In this document: positions 1 through 8,446 of the stretch, one piece after another
Position numbering within the stretch: the first letter of the stretch is position 1
Layout of the letters: every line of letters begins with the position of its first letter
Assembly: GCA_002317145.1 (NCBI GenBank)
Contig: DCIT01000003.1
Span: forward strand, 112,669-133,814
Direction of reading: 5' to 3'
Source: Caryophanales bacterium UBA1719
GTDB lineage: Bacteria > Bacillota_I > Bacilli_A > RFN20 > CAG-826
DNA: 21,146 nucleotides
Notes under the pieces: generated by a model
Told to the model about the DNA's origin: nothing
The model's database searches: none
Seen by the model: the letters and a program-made list of their open reading frames with translations, nothing else
Made by a program: the position numbers and the translations under genes

Positions 1-165
1 GTTATGTTAGAAAATTTAGGAGCGAAAGTCACAGGATCAGTTTCAAAATCAACTGATTTAGTTATTGCTGGAGAAGAGGCTGGATCAAAATTAGACAAGG
101 CAAAATCTTTAGGTATAAAAGTTATCAACGAACAGGAATTTGATGAACTATTAAAAACTAAATAA
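1..165 (+). CDS. ligA: NAD-dependent DNA ligase, C-terminal end (partial)
   Basis: Frame 1 is open from the window edge to a TAA at 163-165 and gives 54 residues. The sequence (MLENLGAKVTGSVSKSTDL, then a VIAGEEAGSKLDKAKSLGI stretch and a final EFDELLK) is the second half of a BRCT domain as found at the end of bacterial LigA. LigA seals nicks between Okazaki fragments using NAD; the BRCT domain helps it engage DNA. The catalytic domains lie outside the window, so the identification rests on the BRCT fragment and on the gatCAB neighbours, since ligA-gatC-gatA-gatB is a common order in Bacilli. Another BRCT protein is possible but less likely. Confidence 0.8.
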   Translation, partial: VMLENLGAKVTGSVSKSTDLVIAGEEAGSKLDKAKSLGIKVINEQEFDELLKTK

Positions 166-212
166 TTTTTCTATAAGAAAAAAATTATTAAAATGATAAA
201 ATTATTAGAGTT

Positions 213-509
213 ATGAAAGAAGTTACAATTGAATCACTTAAAGACTGCGCAAATAGACTTCTTTTTGACATGAGTGAAAACGAATATCAAACTTTATTAA
301 ACGAATTTAAAACGATTAAAGAACAAATGAAGATTATTGCGGAAGATAAAACTATTGATAGTTATTCTCCAATGGTTTTCCCGTTTGAAGTTTCTGCAGA
401 TAAATTAAGAGAAGATATTCCTGATTCTCCTAGATCAAGAGAAGAAATGCTTAAGAACGCAAAGAATAAAGTAGCAGGTCAAATTAAACTTCCTAAGGTT
501 GTATCATGA
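213..509 (+). CDS. gatC: Asp/Glu-tRNA amidotransferase subunit C (GatC)
   Basis: A 98-residue protein of the size usual for GatC. It has an N-terminal helical segment (IESLKDCANRLLFDMSENEY) and the middle SPMVFPFEVSADKLREDIPD segment, which corresponds to the strap by which GatC wraps around the GatA-GatB interface. It stabilises the GatCAB complex that converts Glu-tRNA(Gln) and Asp-tRNA(Asn) to the amidated forms. The stop is TGA and overlaps the gatA start as ATGA, so the two are translationally coupled. This is the only TGA stop seen in the window and shows that TGA is not a tryptophan codon here. The Shine-Dalgarno sequence upstream is weak (only GAG). Confidence 0.88.
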   Translation: MKEVTIESLKDCANRLLFDMSENEYQTLLNEFKTIKEQMKIIAEDKTIDSYSPMVFPFEVSADKLREDIPDSPRSREEMLKNAKNKVAGQIKLPKVVS

Positions 510-1963
510 GTTATTTAGATTTAACAATTTTAGATTTACATAAAGCTTTAGTCGAAAAGAAAGTAACTCCTTTAGAATTAGTCAAAGAAGCAATTGATCG
601 TCTTAAAAAAGATGATAATAATGCAGTTGAATATCTAATGGAAAAAGAAGCAATTGAATTGGCAACCAACATTGGAGAAATCGAAGTAGATAACCCAGTA
701 TGGGGTATCCCATTTGCAATTAAAGACAATTTTTCAACCAAGGATGTTCCAACATGCGGAAGCAGTGATATGTTGAAAGGATACGTTCCTGTTTATAATG
801 CAACCATCGTTGAAAAATTATTAAAGAAAAAAGCTATTCCGGTTGCTAAAGTTACACTTGATGAATTAGCAATGGGCGGAACTGGTGCAACAGGACATTT
901 AGGTAAAACATATAATCCATATGATCCTTCTCACAAGAAAATGATGGGAGGTTCTTCATGTGGTTCAGCATCTGTTGTAGCAAGCGGAATTGTTCCGTTT
1001 GCTTTAGGATCTGATACGGGAGATTCAATTAGAAAACCTGCTAGTTATGGTGGTCTTGTTGGATTTAAACCTTCATGGGGCAGAATATCTAGATATGGAT
1101 TATTTCCATTTACTCCAAGTTTAGATGCTGCTGGTTATTTTACAAGAAGTGTTAAAGATGCAGCAATGTTATTAAGTATTGTTGCAGGTGAAGATAAAAA
1201 CGATTTTACTTCATCAAATAAACCTGTAGAAAATTATGTAGATAATATTGATAAACCAATTAAAAATATTTCAATTGCAGTTATTAAAGAAATTGTTGAA
1301 TCAATTAGTAACGAAACAATAATTAATCAATTTAAAGAAACTCTAAAGATATACCAAAACTTAGGAGCGAAGATTAATTATGTATCAATGGACAAACATT
1401 TATTACAAACATTATTCCCAACTTATTACATCATGTCTTGTTCGGAAGCGACGAGTAATAACGCTAATTTAGATGGAATAAAATTTGGACCATATTTTGA
1501 CGGCACAACTTATATAGAAGCTATGAAGAATGCACGCACTAAAGGATTTAGTGAAAGAATAAAAAGAAGATTTATTATCGGCAGTTATTCATTAATGAAA
1601 GAAAATCAAAATGAATTATTCTTAAGAGCGGCAAAGAATCGTCATAAGATTGTTGATGAAGTAAATAAGATATTAAAAACAAACGATGTCATTTTCTTAC
1701 CAGCATCTCCAACAACCGCTGCTCCATTTGATAATAAAGTTGATCAATTAAAAGATGAATATTTAATTGCTGATAACTACATGGTTATCGCAAATTTTGC
1801 AGGACTTCCATCAATTACTATTCCTTGTGGATTTGAAAATGATTTACCATTCGGTTTTAACTTAACCGGAAGAGCGTTTGAAGAAAGCAAATTATTAAAT
1901 ATCGCTAAAGCATTAGAGGATAAACTTCCTTACTATAACTTAAGTGTAAGGAGTAAAAAATAA
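506..1963 (+). CDS. gatA: Asp/Glu-tRNA amidotransferase subunit A (GatA)
   Basis: A 485-residue amidase-signature protein of normal GatA length. It hydrolyses glutamine and passes the ammonia to GatB for transamidation of misacylated tRNA. The Ser-cisSer-Lys triad is visible: Lys73 in FAIKDNF, cis-Ser150 in GGSSCGSASVVASG, and nucleophile Ser174 in GSDTGDSIRKPAS. The 24-residue gap between the two serines is the one usual in the family. The loop before the nucleophile reads DTGDS with RKPA, where most bacteria have DTGGS with RQPA; I associate the D/K version with Mollicutes. The start overlaps the gatC stop by 4 bases, and gatB begins one base after this stop. Confidence 0.95.
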   Translation: MSYLDLTILDLHKALVEKKVTPLELVKEAIDRLKKDDNNAVEYLMEKEAIELATNIGEIEVDNPVWGIPFAIKDNFSTKDVPTCGSSDMLKGYVPVYNATIVEKLLKKKAIPVAKVTLDELAMGGTGATGHLGKTYNPYDPSHKKMMGGSSCGSASVVASGIVPFALGSDTGDSIRKPASYGGLVGFKPSWGRISRYGLFPFTPSLDAAGYFTRSVKDAAMLLSIVAGEDKNDFTSSNKPVENYVDNIDKPIKNISIAVIKEIVESISNETIINQFKETLKIYQNLGAKINYVSMDKHLLQTLFPTYYIMSCSEATSNNANLDGIKFGPYFDGTTYIEAMKNARTKGFSERIKRRFIIGSYSLMKENQNELFLRAAKNRHKIVDEVNKILKTNDVIFLPASPTTAAPFDNKVDQLKDEYLIADNYMVIANFAGLPSITIPCGFENDLPFGFNLTGRAFEESKLLNIAKALEDKLPYYNLSVRSKK

Positions 1964-1964
1964 T

Positions 1965-3386
1965 ATGGGATATCAAGCAACGATTGGTCTAGAAATCCAT
2001 GTTGAGATGAAAACAAAATCTAAAATGTTTTCTTCATCTCCAGTTGGATTTATGCAAGAACCAAATACATTTACTACTCCATATGATTTAGCGTTCCCTG
2101 GAACTATGCCTGTTCCTAATAAGCAAGCTGTTATCAACGCTATTAGAGTTTGCCATGCTTTACATATGACAATCGATAACGAACTACATTTTGATCGCAA
2201 AAATTATTTCTATTCTGATTTACCAAAAGGATATCAAATCACTCAAGATAAACGTCCAATTGGTAGAGATGGTTATTTAGATATTAATGGCGAAAGAGTA
2301 GAAATAGAAAGATTACATATGGAAGAAGATACTGCAAAGCAGTTACACTTCCCTAAATTTACATTGTTAGATTATAACCGTGCGGGCATACCTTTAATTG
2401 AAATAGTTACACGCCCATGCATACATAGTGCAGATGTAGCTGCTAAATACGTTGAAACAATAAGAGAAATTGTCTCATTCCTTGAAGTCAGCGATGGCAA
2501 AATGGAAGAAGGTCAACTTCGTTGTGACGTTAACGTTTCAGTAAAAAAAGATTCAGATAAAAATCTTGGAACTAAAGTAGAAGTTAAAAATATTAACTCA
2601 TTTAATCACATTAAAATTGCTCTTGAGTATGAAATTCAAAGACAAATAAAAGCCATTGAATCTAATGAAAAAATAATTCAAGAAACTAGAAGATATGATG
2701 AAGAAAATAAAGCGACAAAATCAATGAGAGTTAAAACTGATTCTGTTGATTATAAATACTTCCCAGAAGACAATATTATCCCAATTAAATTAAGTCAAAA
2801 ATTTATAGATGATGCTATTAAAACAAGTAATGAATTAGCGAGTGAAAAACGCGTAAGATATAAAGTTAAATTTAATTTAAATGATTATGATATTAGTATA
2901 ATTTTATCAAGCTTACCTTTAGCAAATTACTTCGATGAATGCGCAAAAAAATCGAAATACTATAAGACAATAGCTAACTGGTTAATTGTTGATATTATGG
3001 CTTATTTAAATAAGAACGCAATCTCAATAAATGAATTTAAAATTACTCCTGAAATGTTAGTTGAATTAATCAACGAAAAAGAATCTGGAGTTATTTCTAA
3101 TAAAATTGCTAGAGAGATATTTGCGTATATGTTAGAAAATAATGTCAATTGTAAAACCGCAAAGCAAAGATTAAATATTACTGGTCAAACTTCAGATGAT
3201 AAAGCAATAAGAGATTTAGTTATTGAAATTTTAAATAATAATGAGCAATCGATTAAGGATTATCACGCGGGAAAAGATAGAGCCTTAGGTTTCTTAATCG
3301 GACAAGTTATGAAAAAGAGTGGTGGAAAAGTTAATCCATCTTTAACGAGTAAAATAATGGTAGAAGAATTAAATAGGAGGAAATAA
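1965..3386 (+). CDS. gatB: Asp/Glu-tRNA amidotransferase subunit B (GatB)
   Basis: A 473-residue protein opening with the GatB hallmark IGLEIHVEMKTKSKMFSSSP. The cradle-domain motifs LPKGYQITQ, RLHMEEDTAKQLH, DYNRAGIPLIEIVT and RCDVNVSV are all present. From about residue 330 comes the helical domain, and the last 150 residues form the YqeY-like tail that recognises the tRNA. GatB phosphorylates the misacylated Glu or Asp and then amidates it with ammonia from GatA. It starts one base after gatA; the likely ribosome binding site (AGGAG) lies within the gatA 3' end. galE follows 4 bases after the stop, so transcription probably continues into it. Confidence 0.96.
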   Translation: MGYQATIGLEIHVEMKTKSKMFSSSPVGFMQEPNTFTTPYDLAFPGTMPVPNKQAVINAIRVCHALHMTIDNELHFDRKNYFYSDLPKGYQITQDKRPIGRDGYLDINGERVEIERLHMEEDTAKQLHFPKFTLLDYNRAGIPLIEIVTRPCIHSADVAAKYVETIREIVSFLEVSDGKMEEGQLRCDVNVSVKKDSDKNLGTKVEVKNINSFNHIKIALEYEIQRQIKAIESNEKIIQETRRYDEENKATKSMRVKTDSVDYKYFPEDNIIPIKLSQKFIDDAIKTSNELASEKRVRYKVKFNLNDYDISIILSSLPLANYFDECAKKSKYYKTIANWLIVDIMAYLNKNAISINEFKITPEMLVELINEKESGVISNKIAREIFAYMLENNVNCKTAKQRLNITGQTSDDKAIRDLVIEILNNNEQSIKDYHAGKDRALGFLIGQVMKKSGGKVNPSLTSKIMVEELNRRK

Positions 3387-3390
3387 AACT

Positions 3391-4422
3391 ATGAAAATTT
3401 GTGTTACCGGAGGAATGGGATATATTGGATCCCATACATGTGTTGAGTTGATTAAAAATAATCATGTACCTGTGATTATTGATAACTTATCTAACTCAAA
3501 TAAGGAAGTATTAAATAGAATCGAAACTATCACTGGATATCGACCAAAATTCTATAAATTAGATTTAATCAAGGAAGAAAGATTAGATAAGATTTTTAAG
3601 AAAGAAAAATTTGATGCTGTTATTCATTTTGCTGGTTTAAAAGCTGTTGGCGAATCGGTTAAAAAACCAAAATTATATTATGGAAATAACATTGGAATAT
3701 CAGTTATTTTATTAAAAGTAATGAGAAGAAATGGTGTAAAAAATATTATCTTCTCAAGCTCTGCTACGGTTTATGGAGTTCCTACTCACGTACCATTAGT
3801 TGAGACTGATCCAATTGGAGAAGCTACTAATCCATATGGGCAAACTAAAATCGAAATTGAAAAAATGTTAATGAGAGAACATGAGATAGATCCTTCATTT
3901 AATATTGTCTTGTTAAGATATTTCAATCCAGTAGGAGCACATGAATCAGGATTAATGGGTGAAGATCCATGGGGTATTCCAAATAATTTAATGCCATATA
4001 TTAACCAAGTTGCTGTTGGAAGAAGAGAATGCTTAACTATATTCGGAAATGATTACCCAACTCACGATGGAACCGGTGTTAGAGACTATATTCATGTTGT
4101 TGATTTAGCTCTTGGACATGTCGCGGCTTTAAAACCAATTCAAGAAAAACAGGGATTAAAAATTTATAATCTTGGTACCGGAAAAGGCACCAGCGTTCTT
4201 GATTTAGTTAAAGCTTATGACGAAGCCAATAATATTCAAATCAAATATCAAATTGGCCCAAGAAGAGCAGGTGACGTTGCTGAAAACTACGCTGATGCAA
4301 CTCTTGCTAAAAATGAATTAGGTTGGGAAGCAAAATTTAACATTGTTGAGATGTGTCGCGATTCTTATAATTGGCAAAAAAAGAATCCAAATGGTTATAA
4401 TGTTGAACCATCCGAAAAATAA
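3391..4422 (+). CDS. galE: UDP-glucose 4-epimerase (GalE)
   Basis: A 343-residue extended short-chain dehydrogenase/reductase. It interconverts UDP-glucose and UDP-galactose with bound NAD. The N-terminal Rossmann motif is VTGGMGYIGSH. The catalytic residues fall at the same numbers as in E. coli GalE: Ser124 in FSSSATVYG, Tyr149 and Lys153 in YGQTK. The C-terminal half has the sugar-nucleotide motifs RYFNPVGAH, GVRDYIHVVDLA and GPRRAGDVAENYAD. A strong AGGAGG ribosome binding site precedes the ATG within the end of gatB. With the downstream glycosyltransferase-flippase it probably supplies UDP-galactose (or UDP-GalNAc, if specificity is relaxed) for a surface glycan; that link is inference. 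Confidence 0.96.
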   Translation: MKICVTGGMGYIGSHTCVELIKNNHVPVIIDNLSNSNKEVLNRIETITGYRPKFYKLDLIKEERLDKIFKKEKFDAVIHFAGLKAVGESVKKPKLYYGNNIGISVILLKVMRRNGVKNIIFSSSATVYGVPTHVPLVETDPIGEATNPYGQTKIEIEKMLMREHEIDPSFNIVLLRYFNPVGAHESGLMGEDPWGIPNNLMPYINQVAVGRRECLTIFGNDYPTHDGTGVRDYIHVVDLALGHVAALKPIQEKQGLKIYNLGTGKGTSVLDLVKAYDEANNIQIKYQIGPRRAGDVAENYADATLAKNELGWEAKFNIVEMCRDSYNWQKKNPNGYNVEPSEK

Positions 4423-4463
4423 CATAATTTAAAAATTAAACTATTTAGATATATACTATTAAT

Positions 4464-4482
4464 AATTCTTAAATTAAGAATT
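4464..4482. repeat. Perfect 19-base AT palindrome in the galE to glycosyltransferase gap
   Basis: The sequence from AATTCTTAA through AATTCTT's complement is a 9+9 inverted repeat around one central base. It sits 10 bases before the ATG of the glycosyltransferase-flippase. It has only one G-C pair per arm and just four T after it, so a terminator is doubtful. It could be an operator or an AT-rich hairpin near the start codon. Confidence 0.35.
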
Positions 4483-4492
4483 AAATTTTAAT

Positions 4493-7207
4493 ATGCGAAT
4501 AATAATTGATGCTCGTTCAATTAACAGAGGTGGTGCTGGAACACTTCTTTTAGGCGTATTAGAAAACTTAGATTTTACAAAAAATGAGTATGGATTAATT
4601 GGAGATAGAAACGAATTAGAAAAACTTAATCTTCCTTGCAAAATAATTCATAACACTAGTCGTTCTCATTCGTTTGGATCGTTTCTTAATCACAGCCTAG
4701 TTAAAGTAATTAACGACTATGATTGTTTTTTCACACCAACATATATCATTCCAGTCGGAGTCAAAATTAATTCTTATTGTGTTTTTCCAGATACATTGTT
4801 TTTTGATAAACGTAAATTTTCACAAAGAAGATTTACTGATTTCTTAAAAAGACGTGTTGCTAAAAGATCATATCGTTTAGCTAAACGTGTCTTTACTTTA
4901 TCTGAATTCTCTAAAAATAGAATCAGCAAAATCTTTAAGAATGATAAGAAACTTGTCGTACTTAAACCTGGATTATGTAAGGTTTTTGATAACGTTGATG
5001 TTATACATAAAGAAACTAAAAATTACTTTGCGTTTATCGGATCGTTTAAAAGACATAAAAATTTAAATTCCTTATTACTTGCGATGGAAAAGAGTGGAAC
5101 TCAAAACGATCTACACATTATCGTTCAACATAAAAATTTAAGAAAAAAAGATTATAGAAGATTAAAACAAATACAAAAAAATCAAAAGATAAAAATATTA
5201 GAAAATTTAACCTCTGAAGAATATATCAGAGAAATTAAAAATGCTAGCGCATTGATTCAACCATCAATATATGAAGGATTCGCTTATCCATTGATAGAAG
5301 CCAAGAAATTAGGAACACCTATTATTGCTTCTAATATTGAATCCAATAAAGAAATATTCTCTGATGATGAAGTAAAATATTTTGATCCTAATAATATTGA
5401 AGAATTAACTCAAATACTAAAAGAGTTTGAACACAAAGATAGTTTTGAATTTAAAAAGCAAAACGAATTTTCTAATATTGAAGTTACTAAGAAAATAGTT
5501 TCGTCTTTTGAACTTACCGAAAAGGATACACATGTTAAAAGAAATTTCGTTTTCAATGTTATTTATCAATTATTGGTTGTTATTACTCCATTAGTAACAA
5601 TTCCATATATTTCTCGTATTCTTGGCGCTTCAAATATGGGACAGTTCTCATTCGCCTATACGTTGTCATTTTATTTTATTATCTTTGGATATTTAGGATT
5701 CCAACAATATGCTCAAAGAGCGATAGCAGAAGTTAAACACGATAGAGAAGAACAAAGCCGAGTATTCTGGCAGATAGTTATCGTACGTCTAATCCCAGTT
5801 AGCATTTCTTTGCTTTGTTTATTTACTTTATATTTCCTCAATGTATTCGGAGATTATTCAAAATTAATTTTAATCTTTTCTATCATAGTTGGATCTACTG
5901 CTTTAGATATTAATTTCTTCTTCCATGGTAAAGAAAATTTCTTTACAGTTATGATTTTAAATTTAATCATAAGAGTTGTTTTCTTAGTATCAGTATTCTT
6001 ATTTGTTAAGACAAGATATAATCTAAATACATATGCTATTTTGTATTCGCTAATGGTTCTTGGAGGCTACCTTTCAATGTGGGTTATGCTCCCAACAAAT
6101 TTAAGAAAAGTAAAATTGAAATCTCTTAACTTTAAAAAACATATGAAGACATCTTTAGCATTATTTTTACCAGTTGCCGCTATTTCTATTTATGCAATTT
6201 TAGATAAAACATTAATCGGTTTATTAGTACATGGTCAAGCGTATCAAAGAATAGGATATATCACTGTTATTGCTAACAAATCAGACTTGCAAAATGGTTA
6301 TTATTATCAAGCTGAAAAAATAATTAAAGCTCTATTATCAGTTATATTAGCCTATGGTGCAGTTATGACTACTCGAAATACAATTGAATATTCTAACAAT
6401 CGTTTAGGAGCAGTTAAAAAGAATGTTTATAAATCATTCAGATTTACATTCGCTGCTGGTGTTCCAATGGCACTTGGAACAATCGCCATTTCTAAATGTT
6501 TTGTCCCAGTATTCTTTGGACAATTCTATGATGAAGTTGCTTATTTATTAATGATATATGCACCTGTGATATTACTAACAGGTACAAGCAACATTATAGG
6601 AATGCAGTATTTGCTACCTACAAAACAAGATAAAAAATATTCTATTTCAGTCTTAATTGGATTTGCTATTAACCTTGGATTAAACTGCTTATTAATTCCT
6701 TTCTTAGGCGCTAGAGGAGCGATAATCGGAACATTAATTTCTGAGTTCTCAATTGTCTTTATTCAATTATTATATGTCACAAAAGAAATAGAACTTGGAA
6801 TCATATTTAAATATATTTGGAGATATTTAATTGCTGGTGTAGTAATGTGCTTAGCCTGCTGTGGAATCTATTACTTTATATTAGATATAATCGGAGTTAA
6901 AAACTTACTTGATTTAATCTTATTAATTCCAATAGGAGGATTAATATATTATTTAGTTTTATTAATATTAAAAGAAAAATATATCTTTAAATATACAAAA
7001 CTATATCTTATTAAAATCGGACACTTCTTTAAAACCGCTACAAACAAAACTGTTGTCCAAGCTGTATCTTATTTTGTTACAGTCAACTCCACTAATAGTG
7101 ATCATTCTAATAGATCATTCCAAAAATCGACAGTCGCGAATATTAAATATGATGAATTAAAAAAAGATCAAGAGAAGAACGAAAATGGAAAAAGAAAAAG
7201 GAAATAA
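4493..7207 (+). CDS. Fusion protein: GT4-like glycosyltransferase + Wzx-like polysaccharide flippase
   Basis: One uninterrupted frame of 904 residues joins two families that are normally separate. Residues 1-340 look like a GT-B family 4 glycosyltransferase: MRIIIDARSINRGGAGTLLL at the N-terminus, YFAFIGSFKRHKNLNSLL at the start of the donor domain, and the E-x7-E motif EGFAYPLIE (Glu261, Glu269) in a PSIYEGF context. Residues about 348-850 are a multi-pass membrane protein starting RNFVFNVIYQLLVVITPLVT and ISRILGASNMGQFSFAY, typical of the RfbX/Wzx/PST flippase family that moves lipid-linked oligosaccharides outward. A cytoplasmic, lysine-rich tail of about 50 residues ends in GKRKRK. Inferred role: addition of a sugar and export of the same lipid-linked glycan. 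No Shine-Dalgarno sequence is visible at the ATG. The 3' end overlaps smpB by 23 bases. Confidence 0.85.
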   Translation: MRIIIDARSINRGGAGTLLLGVLENLDFTKNEYGLIGDRNELEKLNLPCKIIHNTSRSHSFGSFLNHSLVKVINDYDCFFTPTYIIPVGVKINSYCVFPDTLFFDKRKFSQRRFTDFLKRRVAKRSYRLAKRVFTLSEFSKNRISKIFKNDKKLVVLKPGLCKVFDNVDVIHKETKNYFAFIGSFKRHKNLNSLLLAMEKSGTQNDLHIIVQHKNLRKKDYRRLKQIQKNQKIKILENLTSEEYIREIKNASALIQPSIYEGFAYPLIEAKKLGTPIIASNIESNKEIFSDDEVKYFDPNNIEELTQILKEFEHKDSFEFKKQNEFSNIEVTKKIVSSFELTEKDTHVKRNFVFNVIYQLLVVITPLVTIPYISRILGASNMGQFSFAYTLSFYFIIFGYLGFQQYAQRAIAEVKHDREEQSRVFWQIVIVRLIPVSISLLCLFTLYFLNVFGDYSKLILIFSIIVGSTALDINFFFHGKENFFTVMILNLIIRVVFLVSVFLFVKTRYNLNTYAILYSLMVLGGYLSMWVMLPTNLRKVKLKSLNFKKHMKTSLALFLPVAAISIYAILDKTLIGLLVHGQAYQRIGYITVIANKSDLQNGYYYQAEKIIKALLSVILAYGAVMTTRNTIEYSNNRLGAVKKNVYKSFRFTFAAGVPMALGTIAISKCFVPVFFGQFYDEVAYLLMIYAPVILLTGTSNIIGMQYLLPTKQDKKYSISVLIGFAINLGLNCLLIPFLGARGAIIGTLISEFSIVFIQLLYVTKEIELGIIFKYIWRYLIAGVVMCLACCGIYYFILDIIGVKNLLDLILLIPIGGLIYYLVLLILKEKYIFKYTKLYLIKIGHFFKTATNKTVVQAVSYFVTVNSTNSDHSNRSFQKSTVANIKYDELKKDQEKNENGKRKRK

Positions 7208-7661
7208 AATCATATCTAGTAATCGCAAAGCATTTTATAACTATGCTTTAAATGACTTTTTAGAATGTGGTATTGAATTAAAAGGAACTGAAATAAAATC
7301 TTTAAGAAATCATGGCGCAACTTTAAACGATGCATATGTTGTATTTAGAAGAAATGAAGCTTTTATTATTAATATGCACATCGCTCCATATGAGAAAGGA
7401 AATATCTTTAATCATGATCCATTAAGATCTCGTAAATTATTAATGCACAAAAAAGAAATAATTAGATATCGTGTCGCAGTTGAAACATCTGGTCAAGTAT
7501 TAATTCCAACTAAAATTTATTTTAAGAAAGGCATGGCCAAAATCGAAATAGCATTAGGTAAACCAAAAAAACTATTTGATAAACGCGAAACAATTAAGAA
7601 GAAAGATCAACAAAAAGAAATCAGAAAAGTAATTAAAAATAAAGGAAAAGATATTTATTAA
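7185..7661 (+). CDS. smpB: SsrA-binding protein SmpB
   Basis: A 158-residue protein of normal SmpB length. It binds tmRNA and delivers it to stalled ribosomes for trans-translation. Diagnostic segments are NRKAFYNYALNDFLECGIEL, KGTEIKSLRNHGATLNDAYV, MHIAPYEKGN and DPLRSRKLLMHKKEI, which form the oligonucleotide-binding barrel. The basic C-terminal tail (KKKDQQKEIRKVIKNKGKD) is the part that enters the mRNA channel. The ATG lies inside the 3' end of the flippase gene in another frame, preceded by GAGAAG, so translation may be coupled. No tmRNA gene (ssrA) was recognised in the window. Confidence 0.95.
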   Translation: MEKEKGNKIISSNRKAFYNYALNDFLECGIELKGTEIKSLRNHGATLNDAYVVFRRNEAFIINMHIAPYEKGNIFNHDPLRSRKLLMHKKEIIRYRVAVETSGQVLIPTKIYFKKGMAKIEIALGKPKKLFDKRETIKKKDQQKEIRKVIKNKGKDIY

Positions 7662-7663
7662 TT

Positions 7664-8443
7664 ATGATGAAATTCTCAACTTTACAACGTATGACTTTAA
7701 CTGCAATGATGCTTGTTTTAAGCATCGTTGCAACTAGATTTTTAGGAATTTATGTTACTCCCTATGTTCGTTTAAGTTGTGGTGTCGCAGTCACAATGTT
7801 TTCATCTATTTTATTAGGCCCAATCTCTGGTGCAATTATTGGTGGATTAGGAGACATAATTGGAATCTTAATAATGCCTGTTAGTGGTGTCGCTATTAAT
7901 CCATTTATTACTATTACATTTACATTAATGGGCGCTACTCCTGGATTAATAATGTTAGGATTTAAGAAATTTAATAATAAGAGAATATCAATGTTAATCT
8001 TTGATGCATTTTTATTATTAATATTTATCGGTCTATTATTATTCACATTTTTATCAACAGAAATAACAATGTTTAATGTCACATTTAAAATAAATAAAAT
8101 CGCGAAAATAATAATTCCAATAATTGGATTTATTGTCTTATGTTTAATTCATGTTTTTGTTATGTACTTTAATAAATATTTTTCGCGATTTGTGAACAAA
8201 GATAATCGTGTTCCTAATGTTTATCAAATTGCGTTTATTGTTATCTTTGTTCAAGTAATATTTACTTTATTTATCAATGCTTTTGCAAAATATCTATTCT
8301 ATGCCTTAATCTTAAAACAGAATTTACCATTTGAATTAATATTCTTCCCTTCTTTGCTGTTATCATTTATATATATACCTGGCAATACAATCATAGTTAG
8401 TTATCTATGTTTATTAGCAAGTAAAACTATAAGAGTGAGATAA
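7664..8443 (+). CDS. ECF transporter substrate-binding (S) component, FolT-like
   Basis: A 259-residue hydrophobic protein. The N-terminal part (MTLTAMMLVLSIVATRFLGI, then TPYVRLSCGVAVTMFSSILL and GPISGAIIGGLGDIIGILI) matches the membrane S-components of energy-coupling-factor vitamin importers, most like FolT (folate) in the PYVRLS and GALGD-type motifs. S-components bind the vitamin and dock with the shared EcfA-EcfA'-EcfT module, which is not in this window. Family members are usually near 170-200 residues. The excess is a hydrophobic block at about residues 105-180 that would add two or so membrane segments. The start could be either of two consecutive ATGs (7664 or 7667). Substrate is uncertain; riboflavin- or thiamine-type S-components are alternatives. 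Confidence 0.7.
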   Translation: MMKFSTLQRMTLTAMMLVLSIVATRFLGIYVTPYVRLSCGVAVTMFSSILLGPISGAIIGGLGDIIGILIMPVSGVAINPFITITFTLMGATPGLIMLGFKKFNNKRISMLIFDAFLLLIFIGLLLFTFLSTEITMFNVTFKINKIAKIIIPIIGFIVLCLIHVFVMYFNKYFSRFVNKDNRVPNVYQIAFIVIFVQVIFTLFINAFAKYLFYALILKQNLPFELIFFPSLLLSFIYIPGNTIIVSYLCLLASKTIRVR

Positions 8444-8446
8444 GTT

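Noticed and set aside
506..509. Mycoplasma-type genetic code (TGA as tryptophan), suggested by the AT-rich, Mollicute-like gene content.
   Set aside because: Tryptophans are encoded by TGG, and gatC ends properly at TGA within the ATGA overlap with gatA.
511..2200. Antisense open frames inside gatA and gatB (511-741 and 1973-2200, minus strand).
   Set aside because: They are reverse-strand readings of strongly conserved genes, with no ribosome binding site and no recognisable product.
4464..4482. Terminator between galE and the glycosyltransferase-flippase.
   Set aside because: The palindrome has almost no G-C pairs and lacks a proper T tract, so it is listed only as a repeat.
7762..8082. 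Antisense open frame inside the ECF S-component gene.
   Set aside because: It is a low-complexity Asn/Ile-rich translation, as expected from the reverse strand of an AT-rich membrane protein gene.
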